24,273 bases of DNA from a virus: positions 1 to 24,273 of IMG/VR virus record IMGVR_UViG_3300042308_000248; one strand, given 5' to 3'. A program made the position numbers and the translations under genes. Below the pieces are notes generated by a model. That model was not told where the DNA came from, made no database searches, and was given only the letters and a program-made list of their open reading frames with translations. Below are positions 1 through 7,562 of this stretch, piece after piece. Position 1 is the first letter of the stretch. Every line of letters begins with the position of its first letter.

Positions 1-1
1 T

Positions 2-1240
2 ACTGGTAACACTGGTGGTACTGGTCCTCAAGGTAACACTGGTGCAACTGGTGAAATACCAACCAATTATGTAATTTCATTTAATGGACTCACAGGTGCG
101 GTTACTGGTGTAGCATCTATTCGTGGTCTTACTGGTGCTGTTGGAATTACCAACGGCAACGGAATTGATCTGAGTTTGTCTGGAAACACATTAACATTCA
201 GTAATACTGGTGTTTTAACGGTAAATGGTTTAACTGGTACTGTTATAAATATTGCTCGTACAACTGATACTTTAGCACAATTTGCATCAACTACATCAGC
301 ACAACTTGCTTCGATTATTTCCAATGAAACTGGTGGTGGTGGTGTACTAGTATTCAATACAAGCCCAACTATAACAACAAGTATAACAACTGCAAGTACC
401 TCATTTGCTCTCGTAAACACAACTGCAACTACATTGAATTTGGGTGGTGCTGCTACTACTTTGACAATGGGTGGTACTTCAGGTACTGCATCTATTAGAA
501 ATTCTACGCTTACTTTAGGTAATACAAATAATACTATTCAAACAAATAGTGGAACAACAAATTATCTTGCAATTTCTCCATACGGTAATCTTTTATTAAC
601 ACCCACTACAAGTGGACTCAATTTTGGATCATTGACATCATTGGTTGTAACAAATGGTGGTAATGCACAAGGGCAAGTTCAAATTTCTGGTGGTGATCTC
701 TATCTTGGTACAAAAACAACCAATAGTGAAGATTTTATCCCCGTTAATATAATATTTGAAGGTGCATCCGATAATGCTAATGAAACTACACTAACTGTAG
801 TAGACCCAACAGCAGCTCGTACAATTTCACTTCCTGATGCGTCTGGTACAGTTGCGCTTACTAGTGGTGTCGTTACTTCATTCAATGGACTTACGGGTGA
901 TGTGCTTGCCGATGCAGTTCCATGGTCAGTCATTACTGCCGATCAAACCGCAGTAATAAACAAAGGATATTTTACAAACAAGGCAACTCTTCTTACACTT
1001 ACTCTTCCAACCACGGCAGCAGTTGGTTCTGTACTTCGTGTAAGTGGAATGACTGCAAGTGGTTGGAAGATTGCACAAAATGCATCTGAAGTCATTCATT
1101 TCGGAAATATTGATACCACAGTAGGTGTTAGTGGATATATTCAAAGTACATTGGCAAGAGATGCTGTTGAATTGATATGCTGTGTTGCCGATAATGAATG
1201 GAATGTTCTTAGTTCAGTAGGAAATATCACAATCGTATGA
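2..1240 (+). CDS. Collagen-like tail fibre/adhesin protein, 5' partial
   Basis: The reading frame is open from base 2 to the TGA at 1238-1240 (412 residues visible), so the true start lies upstream; the TTG at 176 is only an internal codon. The visible N-terminus is a run of Gly-X-Y triplets (TGN, TGG, TGP, QGN, TGA, TGE), the signature of collagen-like phage fibre shafts. Next come low-complexity Thr/Asn/Gly/Ser segments of beta-structured fibre type, with the spacer motif NGLTGxV at bases 83-106, 225-245 and 877-900. The last ~110 residues are less repetitive, contain two adjacent Cys, and may be a folded tip or trimerisation domain. The stop overlaps the next start by ATGA, indicating coupled translation. 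Role in host attachment is inferred from composition and neighbours; receptor and exact virion position are unknown. Confidence 0.8.
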   Translation, partial: TGNTGGTGPQGNTGATGEIPTNYVISFNGLTGAVTGVASIRGLTGAVGITNGNGIDLSLSGNTLTFSNTGVLTVNGLTGTVINIARTTDTLAQFASTTSAQLASIISNETGGGGVLVFNTSPTITTSITTASTSFALVNTTATTLNLGGAATTLTMGGTSGTASIRNSTLTLGNTNNTIQTNSGTTNYLAISPYGNLLLTPTTSGLNFGSLTSLVVTNGGNAQGQVQISGGDLYLGTKTTNSEDFIPVNIIFEGASDNANETTLTVVDPTAARTISLPDASGTVALTSGVVTSFNGLTGDVLADAVPWSVITADQTAVINKGYFTNKATLLTLTLPTTAAVGSVLRVSGMTASGWKIAQNASEVIHFGNIDTTVGVSGYIQSTLARDAVELICCVADNEWNVLSSVGNITIV

Positions 1241-1950
1241 GTGTATTTACAGGAATATCTTCCATGACTGGTGTGCGGAGTATTACTAATACACCTACTG
1301 TTATTAGATCAGGTTTGGTTCTCAATCTTGATGCAGGAAATGTTGCAAGTTATTCTGGATCGGGAACTACTTGGACTGATTTAAGTGGTAATGGTAATAA
1401 CGGTACAATAGTTAATAGTCCTACATATGTATCTGCTGGAGCCAGTAGTTATCTTAGTTTCGGAAGTGGTGGAACACAGAGAACCAGTTTCACTTATCAA
1501 ACACCAGTGCAATCAGCAGCTACGGCTTTTACTTGGGACATCTGGACATATCCTACTGCAAATCAAGATGGCTATGTTCTCATGGGCTACAGAGGAACTA
1601 CACCATTACAGTTTTACAAATTAACCACTCAAAAATTTGAGATGTATCCTGCTGAAGTATTTTATCTGTTCACTCTCAATGTCTGGCAAAATATCACCGC
1701 AATTTATGACGGGACACAAAGCGGAACATCTAACATGAAACTTTATGTAAATGGCACACAAGTAGGATTACGAGACGCTGATCAACCAGATTTGAGGACT
1801 AGTGCTATGCCATTTTATGTTGGTGGAGATCCTATTGCTGGTGAATATGCTACTGCAAGAATTAATCAAGTTTCAGTTTATAATCGCGCTTTGTCGGCAG
1901 GCGAAATTACCACAAACTTTAATACTTTTAAAGGAAGATTTGGTCTATAA
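1237..1950 (+). CDS. LamG/concanavalin A-like lectin-fold virion protein
   Basis: This 237-residue protein has the hallmarks of the laminin-G/concanavalin A-like jelly-roll fold. There is an opening strand with SGLVLNLDAGN at about residues 25-35, the TWTDLSGNGNNGT segment at about 44-56, a central FTWDIWTYP strand, an NMKLYVNGTQVG strand, and the closing INQVSVYNRALSAGEI segment. In the LamG_3 family the DLSGNGN and VYNRALS segments are typical landmarks. Such domains in phage fibres usually bind surface sugars or proteins. It starts at an ATGA overlap with the preceding fibre gene, so the two are probably made together. No signal peptide or membrane segment is seen. The fold is confident; the ligand is unknown. 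Confidence 0.8.
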   Translation: MSVFTGISSMTGVRSITNTPTVIRSGLVLNLDAGNVASYSGSGTTWTDLSGNGNNGTIVNSPTYVSAGASSYLSFGSGGTQRTSFTYQTPVQSAATAFTWDIWTYPTANQDGYVLMGYRGTTPLQFYKLTTQKFEMYPAEVFYLFTLNVWQNITAIYDGTQSGTSNMKLYVNGTQVGLRDADQPDLRTSAMPFYVGGDPIAGEYATARINQVSVYNRALSAGEITTNFNTFKGRFGL

Positions 1951-1953
1951 ATA
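1946..1953 (+). promoter_or_regulatory. T4-type late promoter octamer before the long fibre gene
   Basis: A perfect TATAAATA octamer overlaps the stop codon of the LamG gene and lies 12 bases before the ATG at 1966. In T4 this octamer occupies -13 to -6 of late promoters, which would put +1 near 1959. About five such octamers are expected by chance in both strands of this AT-rich window, so the placement just ahead of a structural gene is the argument, not the match alone. Confidence 0.5.
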
Positions 1954-1965
1954 TAGGTAGCACAT

Positions 1966-3735
1966 ATGGCAAAGCAATCATCAGTCAATCTCGATATTAC
2001 AAACAATGCAGATGGATTTGACATCTCAGGTGGTACTACAGTTAGAAAACTGGGTATTACTGGTGGAGATGTAACCATTGCTGGTTCGGGTTCTGCTGTT
2101 GTTACCTTTCCCACTACTTCAACTACTATTGCTGGTCTTGGTATAACGCAATCATTTAGTGCGCTACAATCGTTCTCTGCAGGCATTAGTGCTTCTGGTG
2201 CAACCTTTAGTGGTAACATCTCTGCACCAAATATTGTTACTTCGGTCAATGGTGCAACAGGTTCCGTAACCACCTATGCAGGAACCACAGGAAACATTCA
2301 GTTTCGTTATGGCTCTGGTGTTACTGCAAATAATTATTTTGGACTTACTGTAGGATATCTTGGTCAAATTACAGATATATTCACTCTATCAGGTGCAACA
2401 AATGGAAATGATCTTTTTGGTAATCAACAAGCAATGGGATTGGAGTTTGAAAGAGGTGTTTATGGATTAGGTCTTGATGAAAGTGGTGGCGTTGCTATAA
2501 CAGCAAAGGGGATTTTTAATGATGGTGGATATCTTTATGGTGCTAATCTACATCTAGCAACACCAACGAGTGATGTTGGTAGTTCAATTATATTTCATGC
2601 ATCTGGTGGTGATCAATTTTCGGTAACTCCAACATATGTATATAGTGGTGCTCAACATGTTTTTAACAATGGTATCAACTCACAGCAAGCTGGTTATACA
2701 AATAATTTTGCAGGACCTATTACTGGTGTCACTGCTTCCTTTACTGGACTATTGAGCGCATCAAAAGGCATTAGTGCTGCTGGTGGTGTAACTCTTTCCG
2801 GAACATTACAGGGAACCACTGCAACATTCTCTGGTGATATTGCAGTAAACGGTGGTGATATCACAACTACATCAACAACTGCAACACTGTTTAATGCAAA
2901 TGCTACTACTCTTAATATTTTAAATACACAATCTTCAGGTTTTACACTTAATATAGGGAATGAAACATCATTTTCTGGCACAAAAACAATTAATATAGCA
3001 GGAAATCTTAGTGGTGGTGCAGATTCCCAAATAACAATTGGATCAGCAAATACTTCTAGTAAAGTTTTTATTTTGGGTGGTATTACACTTGGTGGTGTTG
3101 CTGGAGCAACTGTTCGTGTAAGCTCTTCGTCTTTTGATGTTAGTTCTCCTTCTACATTTTCTAATACCGTAGCAATGACAAGCACCTCATCCCATACAGG
3201 TCTTGCAAGTTTTGCTGGTGGACTTAGTGCTTCTGGTGGTATTACTTTAAATGGTTATCTAACAGGAAGCACTGGGTTCCTCTTTGGTCCAACATCAGCA
3301 TTTTTACAATTTATTCCATCTACATCAGCTACCAATGGTGGTATGTGGTTAAAAAATGGACTATTCCAAATTGGTGGAAATGTAATAGGATCTGGTAATG
3401 GAACTGTTGATTTTTCTCCAAATAATGAAAGATTTCATATATTTGGATATTCCGATTTTAATAATTCTTATAATTACCAAGCTGGTAGACCCGCATTAAG
3501 AATAAATTCGGCTCCAACACAATCAGTACCAATCTTTGCAGCATATAAACAAACAAGTGATGGTCAACAGTTATCAGGTAGTTTTACTACAACCAATATG
3601 GTTGCAGGTATTGACCAAAATGGTGCACTCTTCAGTACTGCTGGTATTAGTGCTGCAGGTGGTATTACCTTTACCAATAATGTTCAAGCAAATGGCTATA
3701 TACTTACTAGTAATGCTAGGAGTTGGTTTTTATGA
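1966..3735 (+). CDS. Long repetitive tail fibre protein
   Basis: A 589-residue Gly/Ser/Thr/Asn-rich protein of tail-fibre type. It opens with a short non-repetitive N-terminus (MAKQSSVNLDITNNADGFD), then carries low-complexity beta-rich sequence with four copies of a GISASG/GISAAGG-type unit at residues 73, 268, 419 and 560, and one VNGATGSV spacer like those of the collagen-like neighbour. These features are typical of trimeric beta-helical phage fibres. A weak AGGT ribosome site at 1955-1958 and a late-type octamer lie just upstream. The stop overlaps the next gene by ATGA at 3732-3735. No enzymatic motif or clear chaperone domain was recognised. It most likely belongs to the distal adhesin, but could be another decoration fibre. 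Confidence 0.75.
   Translation: MAKQSSVNLDITNNADGFDISGGTTVRKLGITGGDVTIAGSGSAVVTFPTTSTTIAGLGITQSFSALQSFSAGISASGATFSGNISAPNIVTSVNGATGSVTTYAGTTGNIQFRYGSGVTANNYFGLTVGYLGQITDIFTLSGATNGNDLFGNQQAMGLEFERGVYGLGLDESGGVAITAKGIFNDGGYLYGANLHLATPTSDVGSSIIFHASGGDQFSVTPTYVYSGAQHVFNNGINSQQAGYTNNFAGPITGVTASFTGLLSASKGISAAGGVTLSGTLQGTTATFSGDIAVNGGDITTTSTTATLFNANATTLNILNTQSSGFTLNIGNETSFSGTKTINIAGNLSGGADSQITIGSANTSSKVFILGGITLGGVAGATVRVSSSSFDVSSPSTFSNTVAMTSTSSHTGLASFAGGLSASGGITLNGYLTGSTGFLFGPTSAFLQFIPSTSATNGGMWLKNGLFQIGGNVIGSGNGTVDFSPNNERFHIFGYSDFNNSYNYQAGRPALRINSAPTQSVPIFAAYKQTSDGQQLSGSFTTTNMVAGIDQNGALFSTAGISAAGGITFTNNVQANGYILTSNARSWFL
2182..3672 (+). repeat. Four dispersed GISAxGG-type repeats within the long fibre gene
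   Basis: A short unit reading G-I/L-S-A-S/A-G-G/A-V/I/A-T recurs at bases 2182, 2767, 3220 and 3643, each time near an NG/SG turn. The DNA copies are similar but not identical (ggcattagtgc, ggcattagtgc, ggacttagtgc, ggtattagtgc). They look like conserved turns in a beta-helical shaft and give short homology for recombination between fibre genes. Confidence 0.6.
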
Positions 3736-5462
3736 AGAGTAGAAGTAACCGTACAAATAATGGTGTAATTGGAAGTAATAATTTAAATAATGGTTCCAAT
3801 GGTGTATTAAACAATAATAAAAATACTGGATTAAAATCTTATTTTATTACTGCTCCATATGTAAGACCTTCTGACTGGCTTGCAATGCCTACAGTAAATG
3901 TAGGAGATCAAAAGATTTGTATTCTTCATGCAGTCTTTGATACTGGTACTAACTTTGTATCATTTAGAATTACAACAGATACTGGCACATATACAGTTGA
4001 TTGGGGAGATGGAACGACTACTTCCTATACAAGTGGAAATGTTGCTTCAAGAAATTATGATTATGCTACTGTCGGTGTAGTTAATCCTACGCCAAGCAGT
4101 AGAGGTTATCGAATGGCTATGATTACGATAACACCAACAACTGGTGGTGCAACTATTACTTTATTTAATTTTCGTGATCATCAACATCCTTCCTGTGTAG
4201 TAACAAATCAATATTCATCTGGATTTTTAGATATATTGATATCTGCACCAAATGTAACATCTGTAGCTTTCAGTGGAAATGGTGCTGGTTATGTTCAACA
4301 TGGTATTTTAGAACGATTTAACTGGATTGGAACAAGTACTGTATCCAGCTATAATTTATTTTTTTGGTGGTGCTATTCATTACAAGAAGTAGTAAATACA
4401 CCAACAGAGAATGTTACGAATGTATATGGAATGTTCTACCATTGTTTTTCTTTAACAAAAATTCCTCAAATTTTGAATACATCAAAGTGTACTACTTTTG
4501 GATATATGTTCTATAATTGCAGTTCTCTTCAATATCTTCCATGGATGGATACCTCTAATGGAACAAGTTTTGATGTTTTTGCTTATGGTGCCCAGAGTGT
4601 TAGATATTGTCCTCCTTACAATTTGAATAAAGCCACTACTACCTATTTGATGTTTTATAATTGTTATAATCTTGTTGAAGCTCCTCCATTTAATTTACCA
4701 GTAGCAACAAACATAAGTTATATGTTTGGAAATTGTAGAGGTATTAAAAAGATTGGAACTTTAACAACTAGTTCATCTTTAACAAATATAGGTCAACTTT
4801 TTCTTAGTTGTGCGTCATTGGTGGAAGCACCTATAATAACAAATACTTCTAATGCTACAACCTGTTCGGAAATGTTTTCTGGTTGTTCATCTTTAAAAAC
4901 TCTTCCTTTGTTTGATACGTCCAAGGTAACAAATTTTAGTTATATGTTTAGTTATGCTAGCGCATTAGTATCAATTCCTAATTTCAATACTTTATTAGGG
5001 CAAAATTTTACACAAATGTTTTATTATACTTTATCATTACAGACTTTGCCAGCTATTAATACAAGTGCAGGAACTAACTTTACAAGTTTTGCAGAACTGG
5101 CTGGATCACTTAGAACATTTACAGGATTAACCTTAACCGGTGCTCCAACACTAACTAATATGTTTACATCTTGTCAAGCTTTAAAAATTATTCCAACAAT
5201 GGGTGTAAGTTCTGGTGCGGTTATGCCAGCTTTTAATAATTTAAGTTCATTACAAAGTTGTGGTATTACGGGAATTGGACAAAATGTAAATTTTACAAAC
5301 TGTCAAATGGGTGCAACGGCTTTGAATGCTTTATATACAAGTCTGGCTACTGTAGGAGCCAGTGGAGCCGGAGCTAAAACTATTACCATAACAGGAAACT
5401 GGGGAGCTGCAACCGATACTCCCTCTATTGCCACCAATAAAGGATGGACTGTAACAGGATAA
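3732..5462 (+). CDS. BspA-type leucine-rich repeat (DUF285-like) surface protein
   Basis: A protein of 576 residues from ATG 3732. I prefer this start to the in-frame TTG at 3723 because it gives an ATGA overlap with the preceding stop and has an AGGAG ribosome site at 3719-3723. The N-terminal third contains YTVDWGDGTTTSY, a PKD-like strand often found ahead of such repeats. The centre is about twelve tandem units of 24-25 residues with the pattern MFxxCxSLxxxPxxxTSxxT, the DUF285/BspA-like leucine-rich repeat. The C-terminus (ALNALYTSLATVG to the final KGWTVTG) is a cap commonly seen on these proteins. BspA-like repeats mediate protein or surface binding in bacteria; here a role as receptor-binding adhesin is inferred from the fibre gene context. 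Confidence 0.85.
   Translation: MKSRSNRTNNGVIGSNNLNNGSNGVLNNNKNTGLKSYFITAPYVRPSDWLAMPTVNVGDQKICILHAVFDTGTNFVSFRITTDTGTYTVDWGDGTTTSYTSGNVASRNYDYATVGVVNPTPSSRGYRMAMITITPTTGGATITLFNFRDHQHPSCVVTNQYSSGFLDILISAPNVTSVAFSGNGAGYVQHGILERFNWIGTSTVSSYNLFFWWCYSLQEVVNTPTENVTNVYGMFYHCFSLTKIPQILNTSKCTTFGYMFYNCSSLQYLPWMDTSNGTSFDVFAYGAQSVRYCPPYNLNKATTTYLMFYNCYNLVEAPPFNLPVATNISYMFGNCRGIKKIGTLTTSSSLTNIGQLFLSCASLVEAPIITNTSNATTCSEMFSGCSSLKTLPLFDTSKVTNFSYMFSYASALVSIPNFNTLLGQNFTQMFYYTLSLQTLPAINTSAGTNFTSFAELAGSLRTFTGLTLTGAPTLTNMFTSCQALKIIPTMGVSSGAVMPAFNNLSSLQSCGITGIGQNVNFTNCQMGATALNALYTSLATVGASGAGAKTITITGNWGAATDTPSIATNKGWTVTG
4431..5300 (+). repeat. About twelve tandem 24-25-residue leucine-rich repeats
   Basis: Units begin near 4431 and 4506 and then recur about every 72-75 bases. 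Most open with MF or F followed by two residues and Cys, then SL, a Pro about six residues later, and a TS pair. Units 3, 10 and 12 are degenerate (FAYGAQ, FAELAG and FNNLSS replace MFxxC). The DNA has diverged enough that little exact nucleotide repetition remains, so this is an old expansion rather than a recent slippage array. Confidence 0.8.
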
Positions 5463-5465
5463 ATT

Positions 5466-5705
5466 ATGGATACTTCAGGATTTTTTAAAAATGATTCCGG
5501 TATGGTTTTAAATGGACCTAATTTTGTTTTGGGTGGTTCATATAGTCTATACAAAGCACAAAAAGATACCTATACTTATCCTATTGAAGGATGGTATTGG
5601 TTTGATACCGAAGAAGAAGCATATAATTATTTTGGAATTCCAATCCCAACACCACCCGCACCACCTGTTCCAACTCCACCATACATCCCACCACCGATTC
5701 CATAA
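5466..5705 (+). CDS. Small virion-associated protein with a proline-rich tail
   Basis: A 79-residue protein in two parts. Residues 1-55 are a compact aromatic-rich segment (DTSGFFKNDSGMVLNGPNFV, then a GWYWFDTEEEAYNYF helix). Residues 56-79 are almost entirely Pro, Thr, Ile and Val in PPxP-type spacing. An AGGA site lies about 5 bases ahead of ATG 5466. The gene starts 3 bases after the leucine-rich repeat gene stop and so is probably cotranslated with it. The segment resembles short conserved proteins found beside fibre genes in T4-like environmental phages. The proline tail may act as a rigid spacer or docking peptide; no function can be assigned. Confidence 0.7.
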   Translation: MDTSGFFKNDSGMVLNGPNFVLGGSYSLYKAQKDTYTYPIEGWYWFDTEEEAYNYFGIPIPTPPAPPVPTPPYIPPPIP

Positions 5706-5708
5706 ATA
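5701..5708 (+). promoter_or_regulatory. Possible late promoter octamer (one mismatch)
   Basis: CATAAATA differs from the T4 late octamer only in its first base. It overlaps the stop codon of the small proline-rich gene and lies 15 bases before ATG 5724, predicting +1 near 5714. The same variant occurs on the minus strand ahead of the HNH gene. A single-mismatch octamer is common by chance, so this is weak. Confidence 0.3.
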
Positions 5709-5723
5709 ACATAGGACAATCAC

Positions 5724-6044
5724 ATGCCAGAAACATATAAAAGTTTTGGAACAATTTTAGGTACTACAGCAGCAACTTCAATTTATGCAGGTGTTACTGG
5801 AACCGCATTAGTAAATGCTGTTAATGTTAGCAATGTTAATGCAAACGCATCAACAACAATAACTGTAGAAATGTTAAAGGGATCGACTGCTTATTCAGTT
5901 ATAAGTAATGTCTACATTAATCCAGGCACATCATTACAGGTATTGGATGCTCCATTGGTTTTAGAATCTGGTAACACGCTCAGAGCAACATCAGGTTTAA
6001 CAGGATATTTTCATACCTTGGTTTCTGTACTTGAAATAACTTAA
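5724..6044 (+). CDS. Small beta-rich virion protein, function unknown
   Basis: A 106-residue protein with alternating hydrophobic/Thr/Ser/Asn pattern predicting a beta sandwich. It contains a run of NAVNVSNVNANAS and a YINPGTSLQV strand pair, followed by LESGNTLRATSG. The pattern is typical of small phage structural proteins that give immunoglobulin-like or tail-associated folds. No catalytic motif, signal peptide or membrane segment is visible. An AGGAC ribosome site lies about 6 bases before the ATG. It sits between the adhesin genes and the dUTPase, in line with the structural module. I do not recognise the family. Confidence 0.65.
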   Translation: MPETYKSFGTILGTTAATSIYAGVTGTALVNAVNVSNVNANASTTITVEMLKGSTAYSVISNVYINPGTSLQVLDAPLVLESGNTLRATSGLTGYFHTLVSVLEIT

Positions 6045-6058
6045 TTAAAGGAAATAAT

Positions 6059-6352
6059 ATGGCACTTGAAAAATCAATAACTTTAGATAATGGATATGAA
6101 GCAAACTATTGGGTTGTAAATAATGTTGAAATTTATAAAAATACAAATACACAAATTAGTGTATTGTTATATTTAAATGAACAGACCAAACAAGATGGTA
6201 AACGAAATGTGTATGCAAAATCATATGGTGTTTCTGGTGAAGCCTGGAACACTTATTTTGCCAATAGTGTATTAGACACAGCAAATCCATTTAAGTCTGC
6301 ATATGATTATCTCAAAACACTTGATGAATTTCAAGGTTCAATAGATGTTTGA
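6059..6352 (+). CDS. Small conserved-looking phage protein, function unknown
   Basis: A 97-residue soluble protein with a strong AAAGGAAA ribosome site just before ATG 6059. The N-terminal part looks beta-rich (SITLDNGYEANYWVVNNVEIYKN reads as alternating strands), and the C-terminal part is helical around ANPFKSAYDYLKTLDEF. The style, a short protein opening with NGYEANYW, is common at the end of phage structural operons. Its stop codon TGA lies inside the -35 box of the next promoter. No function is assigned. Confidence 0.65.
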   Translation: MALEKSITLDNGYEANYWVVNNVEIYKNTNTQISVLLYLNEQTKQDGKRNVYAKSYGVSGEAWNTYFANSVLDTANPFKSAYDYLKTLDEFQGSIDV

Positions 6353-6376
6353 CATTTGATTATTACATGATATAAT
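6349..6376 (+). promoter_or_regulatory. Consensus sigma70-type promoter giving a leaderless dUTPase mRNA
   Basis: TTGACA at 6349-6354 and TATAAT at 6371-6376 are both perfect consensus hexamers with a 16-base spacer. The ATG of the dUTPase is at 6383, exactly 7 bases beyond the last base of the -10, which is the usual position of +1. No Shine-Dalgarno site exists between the -10 box and ATG. The first member of a four-promoter family with identical spacing. Confidence 0.85.
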
Positions 6377-6382
6377 AGTTGC

Positions 6383-6898
6383 ATGTTCCTAGACTACTTC
6401 AAAGTTTCTCCAAATATTCCAGATCCAAATTTTCAGACCAGAATGGCTGCATGTTTTGACCTTGCCGCATATATTCCAGCAAATGAAAAAGTAAAAATTT
6501 ATGACGGAAAAAAGGAAAATTTGTTTCTTCCAGACCATGATGGAGAAAAGGGTCAATACATTACCCTAATGCCTTCTGAAAGGGCTCTAGTTCGCACAGG
6601 CTTGACTTTTAATGTGCCCCAAGGATATTCTGTCCGAATACACCCTAGATCTGGAATGGCTCTTAAATACGGTCTTACGCTTGCAAATTGCGAAGGTGTA
6701 GTAGACGAAGATTACACCTATGAGACCAAACTTATCATGATTAATACTAGCACAGATCCTGTTAGAATCTATGATAGAGATCGTATTGCACAGGGTGAAC
6801 TAGTGAAGTACGAACAGCCAAGACTCATGGAAATTTATACAGAACCGAGTCTGAAGTCAGATCGTATCGGTGGGTTCGGTAGTACTGGAGTCAGTTGA
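6383..6898 (+). CDS. dut: dUTPase (deoxyuridine triphosphate nucleotidohydrolase)
   Basis: A trimeric-type dUTPase of 171 residues that hydrolyses dUTP to dUMP and pyrophosphate, preventing uracil incorporation and supplying dUMP to the ThyX encoded further right. All five family motifs can be seen: CFDLAA (motif 1), PRSGMA (motif 2, with the catalytic Ser), GVVDEDYTYE (motif 3, with the catalytic Asp), RIAQGEL (motif 4) and GGFGSTG (motif 5, the mobile C-terminal arm). A short insertion around the KENLFLPDHDGEKGQY segment lengthens the protein relative to the usual ~150 residues. The gene has its own consensus promoter and apparently no 5' leader. Its last 42 bases overlap the end of the minus-strand lipoprotein gene, over motif 5. 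Confidence 0.95.
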   Translation: MFLDYFKVSPNIPDPNFQTRMAACFDLAAYIPANEKVKIYDGKKENLFLPDHDGEKGQYITLMPSERALVRTGLTFNVPQGYSVRIHPRSGMALKYGLTLANCEGVVDEDYTYETKLIMINTSTDPVRIYDRDRIAQGELVKYEQPRLMEIYTEPSLKSDRIGGFGSTGVS

Positions 6899-7126
6899 TT
6901 TCTTTTTAGAAAATTTAATTGACTTAAATTCTTTCCAGACCAACCAGACTACGAATACGACAACTGGAAAATACCAGAATGCCCATTCTGATGCCTTGTC
7001 TGGAGTATTGAAAAAAGAATTTTCAGAGACTGTGTGAATATGTTCACCAGTCTTTGTCTTTAATGTGACAAATTCAGGACTTGTGCATGAGGCGAGAAAA
7101 ATAATGATTGGAAGTAAATATTTCAT
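6857..7126 (-). CDS. Lipoprotein with C-terminal transmembrane segment, candidate unimolecular spanin
   Basis: An 89-residue protein. Residues 1-14 form a lipoprotein signal peptide ending in the lipobox LASC, with Cys14 as the lipidation site; the +2 residue is Thr, not Asp, which favours outer-membrane sorting in Gram-negatives. Residues 48-64 (WAFWYFPVVVFVVWLVW) are a clear transmembrane helix followed by a Lys-rich tail, so the C-terminus should be cytoplasmic. An outer-membrane lipid anchor plus an inner-membrane C-terminal helix in one chain is the architecture of unimolecular spanins such as T1 gp11, which fuse the two membranes at lysis. The ~33-residue ectodomain is unusually short for that. 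It overlaps the upstream holin-like gene by ATGA, with a GGGAG ribosome site. It may instead be an inner-membrane lipoprotein. Confidence 0.7.
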   Translation of the reverse strand: MKYLLPIIIFLASCTSPEFVTLKTKTGEHIHTVSENSFFNTPDKASEWAFWYFPVVVFVVWLVWKEFKSIKFSKKKSTDSSTTEPTDTI

Positions 7127-7554
7127 TTGTTGCTCCCTGCTGCTGAACCAAAGTAGAACCCAACAACGGCAAGTAGAACTTGACGGTTTTCTTCAGCCAA
7201 GAAATATCCTGGAATTTCAATAAAGTATTTACGAGTTGTTTCTGGGATAAATCCAAAGATCGAATCAGGTTGTTTCTGTGAAATTTCTACAAATGTAGGA
7301 ATCCCAAAGAACGGTAAGACGAATGGAGCAGCCACAACTGCAAAGAGACAGGAAAGTACAATAAGGCGGCGAACGTTCTTACCAACGTCAATTGGTACAC
7401 GCTGGACAGCCTTATCTTGATTTTCAGTAGTTTGAGTATTTGCCTTGAGCATTTGCTCAAACATTTCTTTTTGATCTTGAGCCCGTTGAGCCCAGTATTT
7501 GAAAAGAAATCCAGTAGCAGTTCCACCAATTAATGATATGAGTTGTTCAGACAT
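7123..7554 (-). CDS. Holin-like small membrane protein
   Basis: A 143-residue membrane protein. There is a weakly hydrophobic N-terminal segment (LISLIGGTATGFLFKYWA), a charged helix rich in Gln/Lys/Glu at about residues 25-60, a strong helix RLIVLSCLFAVVAAPFVLPFF, an ectodomain of about 40 residues, and a final helix VLLAVVGFYFGSAAG near the C-terminus. This layout resembles three-segment holin families, in which the last helix often ends in a GFYFG-like motif. Holins pore the inner membrane to time lysis. The late promoter upstream and the spanin-like lipoprotein fused by ATGA downstream support a lysis role, but no endolysin lies in this window. A GAGGT ribosome site precedes the ATG. Assignment rests on topology and context. 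Confidence 0.65.
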   Translation of the reverse strand: MSEQLISLIGGTATGFLFKYWAQRAQDQKEMFEQMLKANTQTTENQDKAVQRVPIDVGKNVRRLIVLSCLFAVVAAPFVLPFFGIPTFVEISQKQPDSIFGFIPETTRKYFIEIPGYFLAEENRQVLLAVVGFYFGSAAGSNK

Positions 7555-7562
7555 AATATACC

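Noticed and set aside
244-251. Perfect TATAAATA inside the collagen-like gene
   Set aside because: It is in the middle of the coding sequence with no gene start nearby; several chance octamers are expected in DNA this rich in A and T.
67-420. Antisense open frames across the fibre genes (also 700-933, 1878-2273, 2694-3185)
   Set aside because: Their Val/Pro/Thr-rich translations mirror the Gly/Thr/Asn-rich sense repeats, and none has a convincing ribosome site or recognisable domain.
7074-7256. Minus-strand open frame between the lipoprotein and holin-like genes
   Set aside because: It is an out-of-frame shadow of the holin-like gene, with no ribosome site and no sensible composition.
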